Below, piece after piece: positions 8,853 to 17,944 of a stretch of DNA of 64,000 bases (positions are counted from its first letter, which is position 1; each line of letters starts with the position of its first letter). A program made the position numbers and the translations under genes. Under the pieces are notes generated by a model. The model saw only the letters and a list, made by a program, of their open reading frames with translations, made no database searches and was not told where the DNA came from. Source of the stretch: JALYXI01 sp963716685 (lineage in GTDB: Bacteria > Acidobacteriota > Terriglobia > Bryobacterales > Bryobacteraceae); the NCBI GenBank assembly GCA_963716685.1, contig CAVQTR010000003.1:868001-932000 (forward strand), read 5' to 3'.

Positions 8853-10877
8853 TTACGGCAGGCTGAAGCGCACGCCGCCGCGGATCAGGCGCGGGGCTCC
8901 AATGGTCGGCGTCGGCGTGAAGCCGCTGTAGTACTGGTGGTCCAGCAGATTCTCAGCGGCGAAATCGGCCGCCAGCCATTTGGTTAACCGCTGCCGCAGC
9001 ACCAGCTGCACCGTGGAATAACCCGGCAGCCGGAACTGATTCAGGTCGTCGTCGAACTGTGCCGAGTAGGCGCGTATGCCGGCAGAGACCAGCGTGCCGC
9101 GGTGCTCATAGCTGAGCTGCGCGGAACCCTGATGCTTCGGAACTTCCGGGATTAGCGCGCCCGTGGTGTAGGCCGAATCCACATACAGATACCCGGCTTC
9201 CGCGCGCCATTCGCGCCAGCGGCGGGTGGCGCCCACTTCCACGCCGCGGGAAAGGCTGTTGGCTCCGTTGCGCCGCTGCCGCGTGATCAGCGTCGGTGTG
9301 GAGCTCAGGGTCGCGTTGGTGATTAGATGATCGATCGCATTGCGAAACACCGTGACGCGAACCGCTCCGGTTTCCGTGATGAAATCCGCGCCCGCTTCCG
9401 CGCCGAACAGCGTCTCCGGAATCAGATCGCCATTCGCCAGTGTCACCGTGTTGCCCGCGCGGAACTGCCGGTAGAGCTCATTCAGCGTGGGCGAGCGGTA
9501 AGCGCGGTACACCGATCCGCGGGCGCGCCAGCGGCTCTTTCCATAAGTGACGCCGCCGCTGGGGCTGAAGAAGCGCCGCCCCTGTCCGGTGAACTGATCG
9601 CGCGCGCCACCGAAAAACCGGAAGCCTTTCCACGCCAGATCCGATTGCAGAAACTCACCGTGCTGCAGCAGCGTTCCACCGCTCACCTTGTAGCCGGTCG
9701 GAACCGAAGCCTCGTCGCTGAAGCCGCGATCCTGATTCACGTCCGCTCCCACGGCGGTGTTCCAGAAACTGCCATGGTGGTTCCACAGCAGGTCGGCTCC
9801 GTTACCGTTGCTCGGTACCGTTTGGATCAGCGTTACCTTTTCGGAGTTGCGGTCCGCGGCCACCGAAGAGTAATCGCTGTGAAACTGCTCCTGCGTGCGG
9901 AACGCGAGGAATGAGATCTGATCGTGCGAGCCCTCGTACACATAGTGCAGCGATGCCGTGCCGAAGCTGGTCGAGTTATGTGTCAGGCTGGTGCCGTTCT
10001 GGCGATCTTCCGCCAGAATGTTCAGCTCTGCAAAGAAGCGGTGGGCGCCATGGAAAAAATCGAGGCGCAGGTCGCCCGTGACGAATTCCGAATTGGCCGG
10101 CTGGTCCACCGAGCCGCGCGCATAGGCGGGCACCACATAGTAGCCGTCCGTGCGAAACGCGCGTCCGGTGGCCGTGATTGCGAAGTGTGACCAAAGGTCC
10201 GAGTAGCCCGCCCACACGTCGTGTGCATTCTTATTGCCCGCTTCGTAGCCGCCGGAATAATGCCGCCGTGTGAGCTCGCGCGTAAAGAGCGCAATGGCGC
10301 CGCCCATCGCCAGATCACCAAAGACGCTGGTGGCCGCGCCGCGGGAAATTTCTACCCGCTGCAGTTCGTTCTGCGGGAAGCGGTCCCAGTAAACCCATCC
10401 GCCGAAGGGATCGTTCATGGGGACGCCATCCCACAGCAGCAGCGTGCGGCTGGCTCCGGAGGAACCGATGCCGCGTAGCGAAACACCCTGCGTCGTCGGG
10501 TTGGCGACCACGCTCGACGTGCGGCGGTAAAGGCTGAATCCGGGCACTTCGCGCAGCTGGTCGTCGATGTTCACGCCGGGTGTAAGCGCGAGTTCCCGCG
10601 CGGAAATGTCGGTGATGTTGGCGGGGCTTTCCGTCTGTACGTTTTCGGTAACCGTGATGGAAGTGCGGACCGGCTCAGGCGCCGGCGTGGCGGCTGCCGG
10701 CGGGGTTGCCGGACTCGTCTGCGGGAACGCGGGCAAAAGCGTCGAGACCAAGCACACGCTCAGGGCTCCAGCCGTCCGCCAGCAGGTCTTCCGGTGCTGC
10801 GCTGAATAGAATCCGGAAACTGGCCTGGTCGCCGGACGGCAGGATTCGTCGGTTATTGATCTGTTCCGCAAAAGCAA
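8853..10877 (-). CDS. TonB-dependent outer-membrane receptor
   Basis: An outer-membrane transporter: a hydrophobic export segment (SVCLVSTLLPAF), a TonB-box-like ITVTEN stretch, a plug domain with VPGFSLYRR, SLRGIGSSGASRTLLLWDG and VEISRGAATSVFG, then a long beta barrel with alternating aromatic residues ending in the terminal strand GGVRFSLP. Length (up to 674) is typical. The substrate, a siderophore, vitamin B12 or another large solute, cannot be told. The frame as given overlaps the end of the DUF58 gene by about 200 bases, and the true start probably lies somewhat downstream of 10877; the signal peptide alone requires an overlap of roughly 100 bases. Confidence 0.85.
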   Translation of the reverse strand: MLLRNRSITDESCRPATRPVSGFYSAQHRKTCWRTAGALSVCLVSTLLPAFPQTSPATPPAAATPAPEPVRTSITVTENVQTESPANITDISARELALTPGVNIDDQLREVPGFSLYRRTSSVVANPTTQGVSLRGIGSSGASRTLLLWDGVPMNDPFGGWVYWDRFPQNELQRVEISRGAATSVFGDLAMGGAIALFTRELTRRHYSGGYEAGNKNAHDVWAGYSDLWSHFAITATGRAFRTDGYYVVPAYARGSVDQPANSEFVTGDLRLDFFHGAHRFFAELNILAEDRQNGTSLTHNSTSFGTASLHYVYEGSHDQISFLAFRTQEQFHSDYSSVAADRNSEKVTLIQTVPSNGNGADLLWNHHGSFWNTAVGADVNQDRGFSDEASVPTGYKVSGGTLLQHGEFLQSDLAWKGFRFFGGARDQFTGQGRRFFSPSGGVTYGKSRWRARGSVYRAYRSPTLNELYRQFRAGNTVTLANGDLIPETLFGAEAGADFITETGAVRVTVFRNAIDHLITNATLSSTPTLITRQRRNGANSLSRGVEVGATRRWREWRAEAGYLYVDSAYTTGALIPEVPKHQGSAQLSYEHRGTLVSAGIRAYSAQFDDDLNQFRLPGYSTVQLVLRQRLTKWLAADFAAENLLDHQYYSGFTPTPTIGAPRLIRGGVRFSLP

Positions 10878-11796
10878 GAAACCTCAGCATAGTATAGACC
10901 TCGTCCTCTTCGGGAAAGCGGGCGCGAAATCCCTGCGAGAACAGAGCGACCGTTAGATTCTGACGCGCCAGCTCCCAGACCAGAAATGCGCAGCATTCCA
11001 CGGCCTTTTCGAACCACTCCGCTGGTGCGGCGCCGGCGCGGTCCAGATAGATCTCGACGGTGCGCTGTTCATCCCGCGCATACTCGCGCACCTGCAGATC
11101 GCCCGTATGCGCGGTGCTCTTCCAGTCCACGTGCCGCGCGCTTTCCAGAACTTCGTACGGCCGGATGCGGTAGAAATCGGTTCCGGTTCCGCGCGCATTG
11201 CTTTCAATGTCGCCGATGATGCCCGTGAGCAGATCTTCAAAGCCCGGCTGCGGGTCGATGCAGGGGTAAACGATGGTCTCGCGGCGCAGCGTCACAAGCG
11301 CTGTCTTTTCCAGGAAGCCAAACGGAAAGCTTGTCGAGAAGACGAACAGATTCTCCAGATGCGCGCCGCGGCGGGGAAATACGACATCGATCGGCTCCTC
11401 GAGCGCGCGTCCGCCGGGCACCACCGGGAAGTAAATCGGAACCGCCAGAATGCCGGTCGCGCGGTCACCCGCCACCAGAATGGAAAAGGACGGCATCCAG
11501 CGCTTGGCATTGCGCAGCCGCATGCGCGCCGCGGTTGGTCGCCGCGCCGAAATGTGCTCCGGCAGAATCAATTCCAGCTCCAGACCGGCAAGCACCAGCC
11601 GGCTGAGCAGGCCGGAGATCAGCAGCGTGGCCAGCATCGCGGCCACCACCAGGAACAGGAGATTATTGGCCGAAATGGCGGCTGCAATACCGATCAGCAT
11701 CAGGGCCAGCGCGAACAGCACGCCGCCACGCGCAACGCGGTAGCGAATCCGGCCCCGCAGAACGGCTGTAAGCTTGCTGAAACTCACTGTTGTCAT
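10675..11796 (-). CDS. DUF58 domain membrane protein
   Basis: About 373 residues from the ATG at 11796. Two adjacent hydrophobic helices lie near the N-terminus (GGVLFALALMLIGIAAA and LLFLVVAAMLATLLI), followed by a cytosolic DUF58 domain with the family signature RPYEVLESARHVDWKSTA and VREYARDEQRTVEIYLD. DUF58 proteins usually sit beside MoxR AAA-ATPases and von Willebrand-type proteins; neither is nearby. A longer frame runs upstream to 12201 but overlaps the GH15 gene in antisense and has no family character. The 3' end overlaps the TonB-dependent receptor gene. Confidence 0.8.
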   Translation of the reverse strand: MTTVSFSKLTAVLRGRIRYRVARGGVLFALALMLIGIAAAISANNLLFLVVAAMLATLLISGLLSRLVLAGLELELILPEHISARRPTAARMRLRNAKRWMPSFSILVAGDRATGILAVPIYFPVVPGGRALEEPIDVVFPRRGAHLENLFVFSTSFPFGFLEKTALVTLRRETIVYPCIDPQPGFEDLLTGIIGDIESNARGTGTDFYRIRPYEVLESARHVDWKSTAHTGDLQVREYARDEQRTVEIYLDRAGAAPAEWFEKAVECCAFLVWELARQNLTVALFSQGFRARFPEEDEVYTMLRFLAFAEQINNRRILPSGDQASFRILFSAAPEDLLADGWSPERVLGLDAFARVPADESGNPAGSRHAGA

Positions 11797-11808
11797 ACTG
11801 AACGCAAA

Positions 11809-13611
11809 ATGGCCTACAAGTCTATTGACAGTTACGGTGTTATCGGCGACATGCACACCGCCGCTCTGGTAGGAATCGACGGCTCCATCGATTGGTGCTG
11901 CCTCCCGAATTTCGATTCGCCGAGCGTATTTGGGGCGATCCTCGACGAGCACAAGGGCGGCAGTTTCCGGATCTGCTCCAAACAGGACAGCCGCCGGCGG
12001 CAAATGTACTGGCCCGATACCAACATTCTGATGACGCGCTTCATGAGTCCGGAAGGCGTGGGCGAAGTGTTGGATTTCATGCAATTGGGCGAGACCGGAC
12101 GCGCGTGGCGCAGGCTGGTGCGAATCGTCAGCTGCGTGCGCGGCTCCGTCGAGTTCGAAATGGAGTGCTCGCCGGCCTTTGATTATGCGCGCGCCGCGCA
12201 CGAGCTAAGTTTTCCGTCTACCGATCACGCCGTTTTCACAGCGGGTGACTCACGGCTCTCGTTGAGAGCTTCGGTGCAGATGAATAAGGTGAAGGACAAT
12301 GCCGCCGGCGTCACCTTTACTCTCAAGGAGAAGGAAGTCGCCACTTTCGTGCTCCACTTTTCGGCGGAGCAGGAAGACGCCGCCGCCGATCCGGCACGCT
12401 TCGGTTCTGACTCGCTGGACCAGACCATCGCTTTCTGGAAGGAATGGGCCGGACGTTGCCAGTACACTGGCCGCTGGCGCGAGATGGTGGTGCGCTCCGC
12501 GCTGGCTCTGAAACTACTGACGTACGAGCCCACCGGCGCCATCATCGCGGCGGTTACCTGCAGCCTTCCCGAGCAGGAAGGCGGCGTGCGCAACTGGGAC
12601 TACCGGTACACCTGGATTCGCGATGCGGCATTCACCATCTTCGCGTTTCTGCGGCTGGGGTATTACGAAGAGGCCACTCGCTTTATGGACTGGCTGCACG
12701 ACCGGTGCCGGGAAAATCAGGAAACCGGGCCAGTGCAGGTGATGTACCGCATTGATGGATCGCCGAATCTGCCGGAGTTTACGCTGGATCATCTGGAGGG
12801 ATACCGCGGATCGAAGCCCGTGCGCGTGGGCAATGCCGCCAGCAATCAGCTGCAGCTGGACATCTATGGCGAGTTGATCGATTCCATCTACCTCTACAAC
12901 AAATACGCGCAGCCGATCTCCTGGGACCTGTGGAAGAACGTGCGGCAGATGATTGACTGGGTCTGCAACAACTGGTCACGGCCGGACCACAGCATCTGGG
13001 AAACGCGCAACGAGCCGCGCCAGTATACCTATTCCAAGATGCAGTGCTGGGTCGCGCTCGACCGCGGAATCCGCATCGCGCGGCAGCGCAATCTGCCCAT
13101 CGATCTGGGACGCGTGATCCAGGAATCCCAGAAGATCTACGAGACCATCATGGAACGCGGCTGGAACGATTCCGAGCAGGCCTTCACGCAAACGCTGGAC
13201 GGCGACGCCATGGACGCCACCAGTCTGGTGTTTCCGCTGATGCTGTTCGTCACCCCGCGCGACCCGCGCATGAAGACCACCCTCGAACGTGTCCGTCAGG
13301 AACTGGTTTCGGACAGCCTGGTTTACCGCTACCGCACGCAGGACGGGCGCGCTGACGGCCTGCCCGGTGACGAAGGCACTTTCAGCGTCTGCACCTTCTG
13401 GATGGTGGAGGTCCTGGCGCGGTCGGGAGACACCGACGGGGCACGTCTGCTGTTTGAGAAGATGCTGACGTACGCAAATCCTCTGGGTCTCTATGCCGAG
13501 GAGATTGGTCCATCGGGAGAAGCCATGGGAAACTTCCCGCAGGCCTTCACGCACCTCGGGCTGATTTCCGCGGCTTATGACTTGAACCGGCTGCTGGGTG
13601 AGCGCAAATGA
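11809..13611 (+). CDS. GH15-family glycoside hydrolase (glucoamylase/trehalase-like)
   Basis: About 600 residues from the ATG at 11809. The N-terminal beta domain begins YKSIDSYGVIGDMHTAALVGIDGSIDWCC, written here as the pattern of bacterial GH15 enzymes (IGD...ALV...G.IDW). The (alpha/alpha)6 catalytic barrel includes NWDYRYTWIRDAAFTI and, toward the C-terminus, LYAEEIGPSGEAMGNFPQAFTHLG, holding the catalytic acid and base regions. It releases glucose from alpha-glucans or trehalose. It lacks a signal peptide, so it acts in the cytosol. MalQ two genes downstream suggests an alpha-glucan storage pathway. It overlaps the DUF423 gene by 4 bases. Confidence 0.88.
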   Translation: MAYKSIDSYGVIGDMHTAALVGIDGSIDWCCLPNFDSPSVFGAILDEHKGGSFRICSKQDSRRRQMYWPDTNILMTRFMSPEGVGEVLDFMQLGETGRAWRRLVRIVSCVRGSVEFEMECSPAFDYARAAHELSFPSTDHAVFTAGDSRLSLRASVQMNKVKDNAAGVTFTLKEKEVATFVLHFSAEQEDAAADPARFGSDSLDQTIAFWKEWAGRCQYTGRWREMVVRSALALKLLTYEPTGAIIAAVTCSLPEQEGGVRNWDYRYTWIRDAAFTIFAFLRLGYYEEATRFMDWLHDRCRENQETGPVQVMYRIDGSPNLPEFTLDHLEGYRGSKPVRVGNAASNQLQLDIYGELIDSIYLYNKYAQPISWDLWKNVRQMIDWVCNNWSRPDHSIWETRNEPRQYTYSKMQCWVALDRGIRIARQRNLPIDLGRVIQESQKIYETIMERGWNDSEQAFTQTLDGDAMDATSLVFPLMLFVTPRDPRMKTTLERVRQELVSDSLVYRYRTQDGRADGLPGDEGTFSVCTFWMVEVLARSGDTDGARLLFEKMLTYANPLGLYAEEIGPSGEAMGNFPQAFTHLGLISAAYDLNRLLGERK

Positions 13612-13967
13612 ACTGGAGTGGCGTCGGCGCGATCCTGCTTGCGGTGGCGGTGATGCTGGGAGCTTTCGGCGCGCATGCGCTGCGCTCACGGTTGGATGCC
13701 TATTCCCTGGGCATTTGGGAGAAGGCTGTGTTTTACCACTTCGTGCACGCGCTGGGCATGCTGGTTGCTCCCTTGCTGGCGGGCCCCAAAACAGGCGGAC
13801 GGATTAGCATGGTTCTGCTGCTGGGCATTCTCTTCTTCTGCGGAAGTTTGTATCTGCTTGCGCTGACCGGCGTGGGCGTGCTGGGCGCCATCACTCCGCT
13901 GGGCGGAATCGCCTTTATCGCGGCGTGGCTGTGGCTGGGAATTGCGCTGCTGCGGCGTGTTCCGTAA
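13608..13967 (+). CDS. DUF423 family membrane protein
   Basis: A 119-residue protein with about four hydrophobic segments (near residues 5-22, 45-60, 68-86 and 93-114). It has the family features GAFGAHAL near the N-terminus and LGGIAFIAAWLWL near the C-terminus. DUF423 (YgdD-like) proteins are small inner-membrane proteins of unknown function. It starts inside the stop of the GH15 gene (ATGA), so the two are probably co-transcribed, though a functional link is not evident. Confidence 0.85.
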   Translation: MNWSGVGAILLAVAVMLGAFGAHALRSRLDAYSLGIWEKAVFYHFVHALGMLVAPLLAGPKTGGRISMVLLLGILFFCGSLYLLALTGVGVLGAITPLGGIAFIAAWLWLGIALLRRVP

Positions 13968-14024
13968 CACCCACTGCGTTGGCCTGTTGGATTGCGCCGC
14001 TAAGCGCCCCGGCTTTACCGTGAA

Positions 14025-15521
14025 ATGGTGAACTTTCCCCGTTCGAGCGGCCTGCTGCTCCACCCGACTTCGCTGCCCGGTCCGTTTGGAATCGGGGATT
14101 TAGGGCCGGAAGCCTTTCACTTTGCCGATTTTCTGCACAGCGCCGGTCAAAGCGTCTGGCAGATGCTGCCGCTCGGGCCAACGGGTTATGGCGATTCGCC
14201 TTATCAGCTCTTCTCGGCCTTTGCCGGCAATCCGCTGCTGATTAGTCCGGAACTGCTGGCGAGCGACGGACTGCTGAGCGCGGACGAACTGGCTTCGGCG
14301 CCGAAGTTCCAGGACGGGACCATCGATTTCGCCGGCGTGATCGAGTGGAAGACGAAGATGCTGAGGGACGCATACCGCCGGTTTCGCGCCCGGGGAGAAT
14401 CGCTGGCTTTCCGGGATTTCTGTCGGGAAAATGCGGAGTGGCTGAACGACTACGCCTTCTTCATCGCACGCAAGGAAGATTTCGGGCCGGAACATTCGTG
14501 GACCGAATGGCCGGCGGATGCGGACGCGCCGAAGAGGCTGGCCGCGCGGATTGAAGCCATTCAGTTCGAGCAGTTCGAATTCTTCCGTCAGTGGAATGAG
14601 CTGAAGACGTACTGCCATAGCCTGGGCATCCGGTTAATGGGCGACGTGCCGATCTATGTGGCGCATGACAGCGCCGACGTGTGGTCGCATCGCGAGCTCT
14701 TCAAGCTCAACAAGAAGGGCGAATCGCTGGCCGTGGCCGGCGTTCCTCCGGATTATTTCAGCGCCACCGGACAGCTGTGGGGCAATCCCATCTACGACTG
14801 GGACGAACTGGCGCGCACCGGATTTGCGTGGTGGATAGAGCGGCTCCGATATTCGTTCGCCATGTTCGACATCATTCGTCTCGATCACTTCCGCGGGTTC
14901 GAAGCCTTCTGGGAAGTTCCTGCGGGCGAAACCACGGCGATCAACGGGCGATGGGTGAAAGCGCCAGGTATCGAGCTCTTCGAAGCGGCCCGCAAGGCGC
15001 TCGGAGAGTTGCCTGTGGTAGCGGAAAATCTTGGAGTGATTACGCCGGAGGTGGAAGCGATTCGGGAACGCTTCGACTTCCCCGGCATGGCCGTGCTCCA
15101 GTTTGGGTTCGGGACCGATCCGCAGGCGCCGGACTTCCGGCCGCATAACTATCCGCGGGAACGCTTCGCGTACTCCGGTACGCATGACAACGATACGACC
15201 GAGGGCTGGTGGAGCAGCGCCGGCGCGGGCGAGAGCACACGCAGCGAGGAAGACGTGAAGAAGGAGCGGCAGGTGGCGCTGGACTACCTGAACACGGACG
15301 GCCGCGAGATGAGCTGGGTGTTCATTCGGACGCTGATGGCATCGGTGGCATCCACGGTAATCTTTCCCGTTCAGGATGTGCTCGGCCTCGGCAGCGAAGC
15401 GCGCATGAATACGCCTGGCAAAGGGGCGGGGAACTGGGGCTGGCGTTACCGCAAGGGAGCGTTGAAGCCCGTACATGCGGAGCGGCTACGGCGCCTGGCA
15501 GCTTTATACGAACGCGGCTGA
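14025..15521 (+). CDS. malQ: 4-alpha-glucanotransferase (amylomaltase)
   Basis: A 498-residue GH77 enzyme. It opens with SSGLLLHPTSLPGPFGIGDLG, matching the family's N-terminus in pattern, and keeps the catalytic regions: RLMGDVPIYVAHDSADVW, IIRLDHFRGFEAFWEVP (nucleophile Asp), VVAENLGVITPEV (acid/base Glu) and YSGTHDNDTTEGWW. It transfers maltosyl or longer units between alpha-1,4-glucans and releases glucose. Length is normal for the short, cytosolic bacterial type. Together with the GH15 enzyme upstream it suggests turnover of glycogen or maltodextrin. Confidence 0.95.
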   Translation: MVNFPRSSGLLLHPTSLPGPFGIGDLGPEAFHFADFLHSAGQSVWQMLPLGPTGYGDSPYQLFSAFAGNPLLISPELLASDGLLSADELASAPKFQDGTIDFAGVIEWKTKMLRDAYRRFRARGESLAFRDFCRENAEWLNDYAFFIARKEDFGPEHSWTEWPADADAPKRLAARIEAIQFEQFEFFRQWNELKTYCHSLGIRLMGDVPIYVAHDSADVWSHRELFKLNKKGESLAVAGVPPDYFSATGQLWGNPIYDWDELARTGFAWWIERLRYSFAMFDIIRLDHFRGFEAFWEVPAGETTAINGRWVKAPGIELFEAARKALGELPVVAENLGVITPEVEAIRERFDFPGMAVLQFGFGTDPQAPDFRPHNYPRERFAYSGTHDNDTTEGWWSSAGAGESTRSEEDVKKERQVALDYLNTDGREMSWVFIRTLMASVASTVIFPVQDVLGLGSEARMNTPGKGAGNWGWRYRKGALKPVHAERLRRLAALYERG

Positions 15522-15541
15522 AAGCGGTACGCTGGTAGCCG

Positions 15542-15904
15542 ATGGTGAAAAATGTACTTGGCAGCGTGCTGCAGACCTGCTGCACGGATCCGCTGACCGG
15601 CTTCTATCGCGATGGCAAGTGCAACTCGGGCGAAGACGATACGGGGAAGCACACGGTTTGCGTTCTGGTGAACGAAGACTTCCTGCGCCACCAGGCCTCG
15701 ATAGGAAACGACCTGATCACGCCGCGTCCGGAATTTGGCTTTCCCGGTTTGAAGCCAGGTAACTCCTGGTGCGTCTGCGTGGGGCCGTGGAAGAAATCGT
15801 TCGAGGCCGGCATCATGGCGCCCGTGCGTCTGGAAGCCACTCACGAACGCGCGCTGGAAGTGGTGACGCTCGAGATGCTGGTGAAGTGCGCCCGCAAGAA
15901 CTGA
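15542..15904 (+). CDS. DUF2237 family protein
   Basis: A 120-residue protein with the conserved pattern of the DUF2237 family: LQTCCTDPLTGFYRDG, CNSGEDDTGKHTVC, LTPRPEFGFPGLKPGNSWC-like text and the final region EALEVVTLEMLVKC-like. Several Cys residues (CC, CNSG, HTVC, WCVC) are conserved in these small bacterial proteins, whose function is unknown. It lies 20 bases after malQ and converges with the next gene, separated by a single base. Confidence 0.85.
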   Translation: MVKNVLGSVLQTCCTDPLTGFYRDGKCNSGEDDTGKHTVCVLVNEDFLRHQASIGNDLITPRPEFGFPGLKPGNSWCVCVGPWKKSFEAGIMAPVRLEATHERALEVVTLEMLVKCARKN

Positions 15905-15905
15905 A

Positions 15906-17894
15906 CTAGCGCGGCTGCGGCGGGTTGGTGATCACCAGTGTGTTGGTGAAATCGTAGTAGCGAATCTGAGCGCGCGCCATTCCGGTGAGGTCGAACGCAC
16001 AGGTGCTTTCGCCCTGCCACTGGCCGTTTTCGCAGTAGGTGGTACTGGCCGGGAGGTCGTCGTCCGTATCGGCAAAGTAAACACGCATCTTGAGCGGGTA
16101 CGTGTAGACCGTTGCGGGCGAGCCACGATAGGAATACAGCGATCCGGTAGCGGTGTCGGTTACGCCGATGATGGAAGCCATGGAGCGCGCCGCTGAGATC
16201 ATGGATTCCACGGCGGCCTGCTGCACGGCGCCCAGCTGGCTGGGAATGCCGTAGAGCGCAATATCGCCGATGCGCTGTCCCGCCATGTAGTTGTTCAAGT
16301 TGGCGGTCCAGCAGGTGCCGCCGCAGTTGGAAAGGAACTGCGCGGTATTGGCAGTAGGGTAATCGTAGCGCCACGAAAGCGGCGTTATGGTGGGGTTGCC
16401 CGCAGCCGGCGCTTCGAAAGGCATGGCTACGCTCGCGGTGGAACTGTAGCTCTCTTCCGGAACAAACAGGCAGTCCGGGAACGCGGTTTGCAGCTGACGG
16501 AAGATGTCCGATGGCAGCGGGCTGCCGCCCACCCACACAGTGGAATCGACGTAGTAAAAGGTGGTGTGCCAGCGGCCGTACGCGTACGCGACTTTTGCCA
16601 TCAGCAGTGCCGTGACGCCGTCGGGATCGGTGGGGTGATAGGAAGTCTGGTAGCCGTTGGCGTTGGGAACCAGCGTGAAGGAAGCGCCATCGGGATTGCA
16701 GCGGTAGAACTTCTTTTGGTACGGCGCCGCGGCCACCACGTCGTACTCGTTGTAATCGGCAAACGTGCTGTAGGAGCAGGTGGGAGGCAGCGCCGCCGCC
16801 CAGTTCAGGGACTGCGGCCGCAGGGTCAGGCCGACTTTGAAACCCGCGTCCCGGAATTTGGCGAAAAGCCGGTCCGACACCGCGTCCATCTCAGGCGCGT
16901 AGCCGTAGCTGAAGGCGCGGGGATCGCCGATATAGGTGGTGGGCTGAACGAATTCCTGACCTTCCAGGTCCCAGATGGTGATCCCCTGCGGCTGAATCGG
17001 CCGGGCTTTGAGCTGAGTGATGATGGTGTCGGCGGTGCTCAGAATGCGTGCGGCGAAGACGTCCGGGTCAGAGGCTTTCAGCGCCGGATCCTGCAGGTAG
17101 CCGCGTGGATTCGTGGCGCTCGCTTTGCCATGGTCCGCGATGAACCAGGCCACGAAGGGGCGGCGATCTGCCCACGTGATGATGCTGGGATATGCGGCGG
17201 CATAAGCTGCGTACGCTTCCGGTGCCAGCAGCGCTGGCCGAATATTTGTGTCGGCCGTAAACCGCAGATTGAAGCTGGCCGTTTTTGTCTGGCCGGGCGC
17301 CAGGTTGCTGATATTGATCTTTGTGTTGCAAACGGGGACGCCGCAGTTGGGAACCAGCGTCACGTCGGTTGTATTCGAGGGGACAACGGGATTGGGCGCG
17401 GTGTTCCAGATGGCAGCCTGGCCCGCGCCAAAGTCCACGATGGCTATGGGATTTGTGGGGTCGATGGCGGTGTTGCGGGAGCTGGCCGCAGCGTAACCAG
17501 GCACGGCAAGCCCGAGCGTGGTGATGGTCAGGGTTCCGATGGAGTTCACCGGATCGGTGTCAGTGGCCGTGATGGCTGCGTTCAGCGTATAAGGATCCAC
17601 CAGCGAATATGTAACGGCGATAGAGAACGCAGTGTCGCCATGAAAAACGCAATTCTGGGTGACCGTGCCCCCAGCAGCCGCGCGGGAGCAGTTCGGCACG
17701 TAGCCGGCGGGGCTGCCCGGTATCGAGGCAAACGGCACCAGCGTATTGCCAAAGTAAGTGGTGAAGTTGAATTCGGTTCCCTGGAACTGAACGCTCGCGA
17801 GGCCATTGGGCTGCGTGGTGAAAGTGAGCGGTGGCGCCGGGTTATCGGTTTGAATAAGTAAGAAAAGGGCCAGCCAGAAAATCATGATATTCAA
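15906..17894 (-). CDS. large secreted protein, glycosidase-like, function unknown
   Basis: A 662-residue protein with an N-terminal signal peptide (MNIMIFWLALFLLIQ). Residues about 20-230 look like a beta-sandwich (TFTTQPNGLASVQFQGTEF and later ITTLGLAVPGY). Residues about 240-640 have alternating strands and helices with FVAWFIADHG, ITIWDLEGQEF, GFKVGLTLRPQSLNW and TTFYYVDSTVW, which suggests a TIM-barrel glycoside hydrolase, possibly with Asp/Glu in WDLEGQE and YVDS as active-site candidates. I do not recognise a named family. A long frame on the opposite strand is a shadow. Confidence 0.6.
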   Translation of the reverse strand: MNIMIFWLALFLLIQTDNPAPPLTFTTQPNGLASVQFQGTEFNFTTYFGNTLVPFASIPGSPAGYVPNCSRAAAGGTVTQNCVFHGDTAFSIAVTYSLVDPYTLNAAITATDTDPVNSIGTLTITTLGLAVPGYAAASSRNTAIDPTNPIAIVDFGAGQAAIWNTAPNPVVPSNTTDVTLVPNCGVPVCNTKINISNLAPGQTKTASFNLRFTADTNIRPALLAPEAYAAYAAAYPSIITWADRRPFVAWFIADHGKASATNPRGYLQDPALKASDPDVFAARILSTADTIITQLKARPIQPQGITIWDLEGQEFVQPTTYIGDPRAFSYGYAPEMDAVSDRLFAKFRDAGFKVGLTLRPQSLNWAAALPPTCSYSTFADYNEYDVVAAAPYQKKFYRCNPDGASFTLVPNANGYQTSYHPTDPDGVTALLMAKVAYAYGRWHTTFYYVDSTVWVGGSPLPSDIFRQLQTAFPDCLFVPEESYSSTASVAMPFEAPAAGNPTITPLSWRYDYPTANTAQFLSNCGGTCWTANLNNYMAGQRIGDIALYGIPSQLGAVQQAAVESMISAARSMASIIGVTDTATGSLYSYRGSPATVYTYPLKMRVYFADTDDDLPASTTYCENGQWQGESTCAFDLTGMARAQIRYYDFTNTLVITNPPQPR

Positions 17895-17944
17895 TCATTA
17901 TCTGTTACAAATCGCACAAATGGCGACGTGCTAAAACGAAGAGA

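Noticed and set aside
11107..11808. N-terminal extension of the GH15 frame by 234 codons
   Set aside because: It is antisense to the DUF58 gene, Arg/Gln/His-rich, and the GH15 family start is at 11809.
16488..17861. 457-codon plus-strand frame
   Set aside because: Gly/Arg/Val-rich shadow of the secreted protein gene on the opposite strand; no family pattern.
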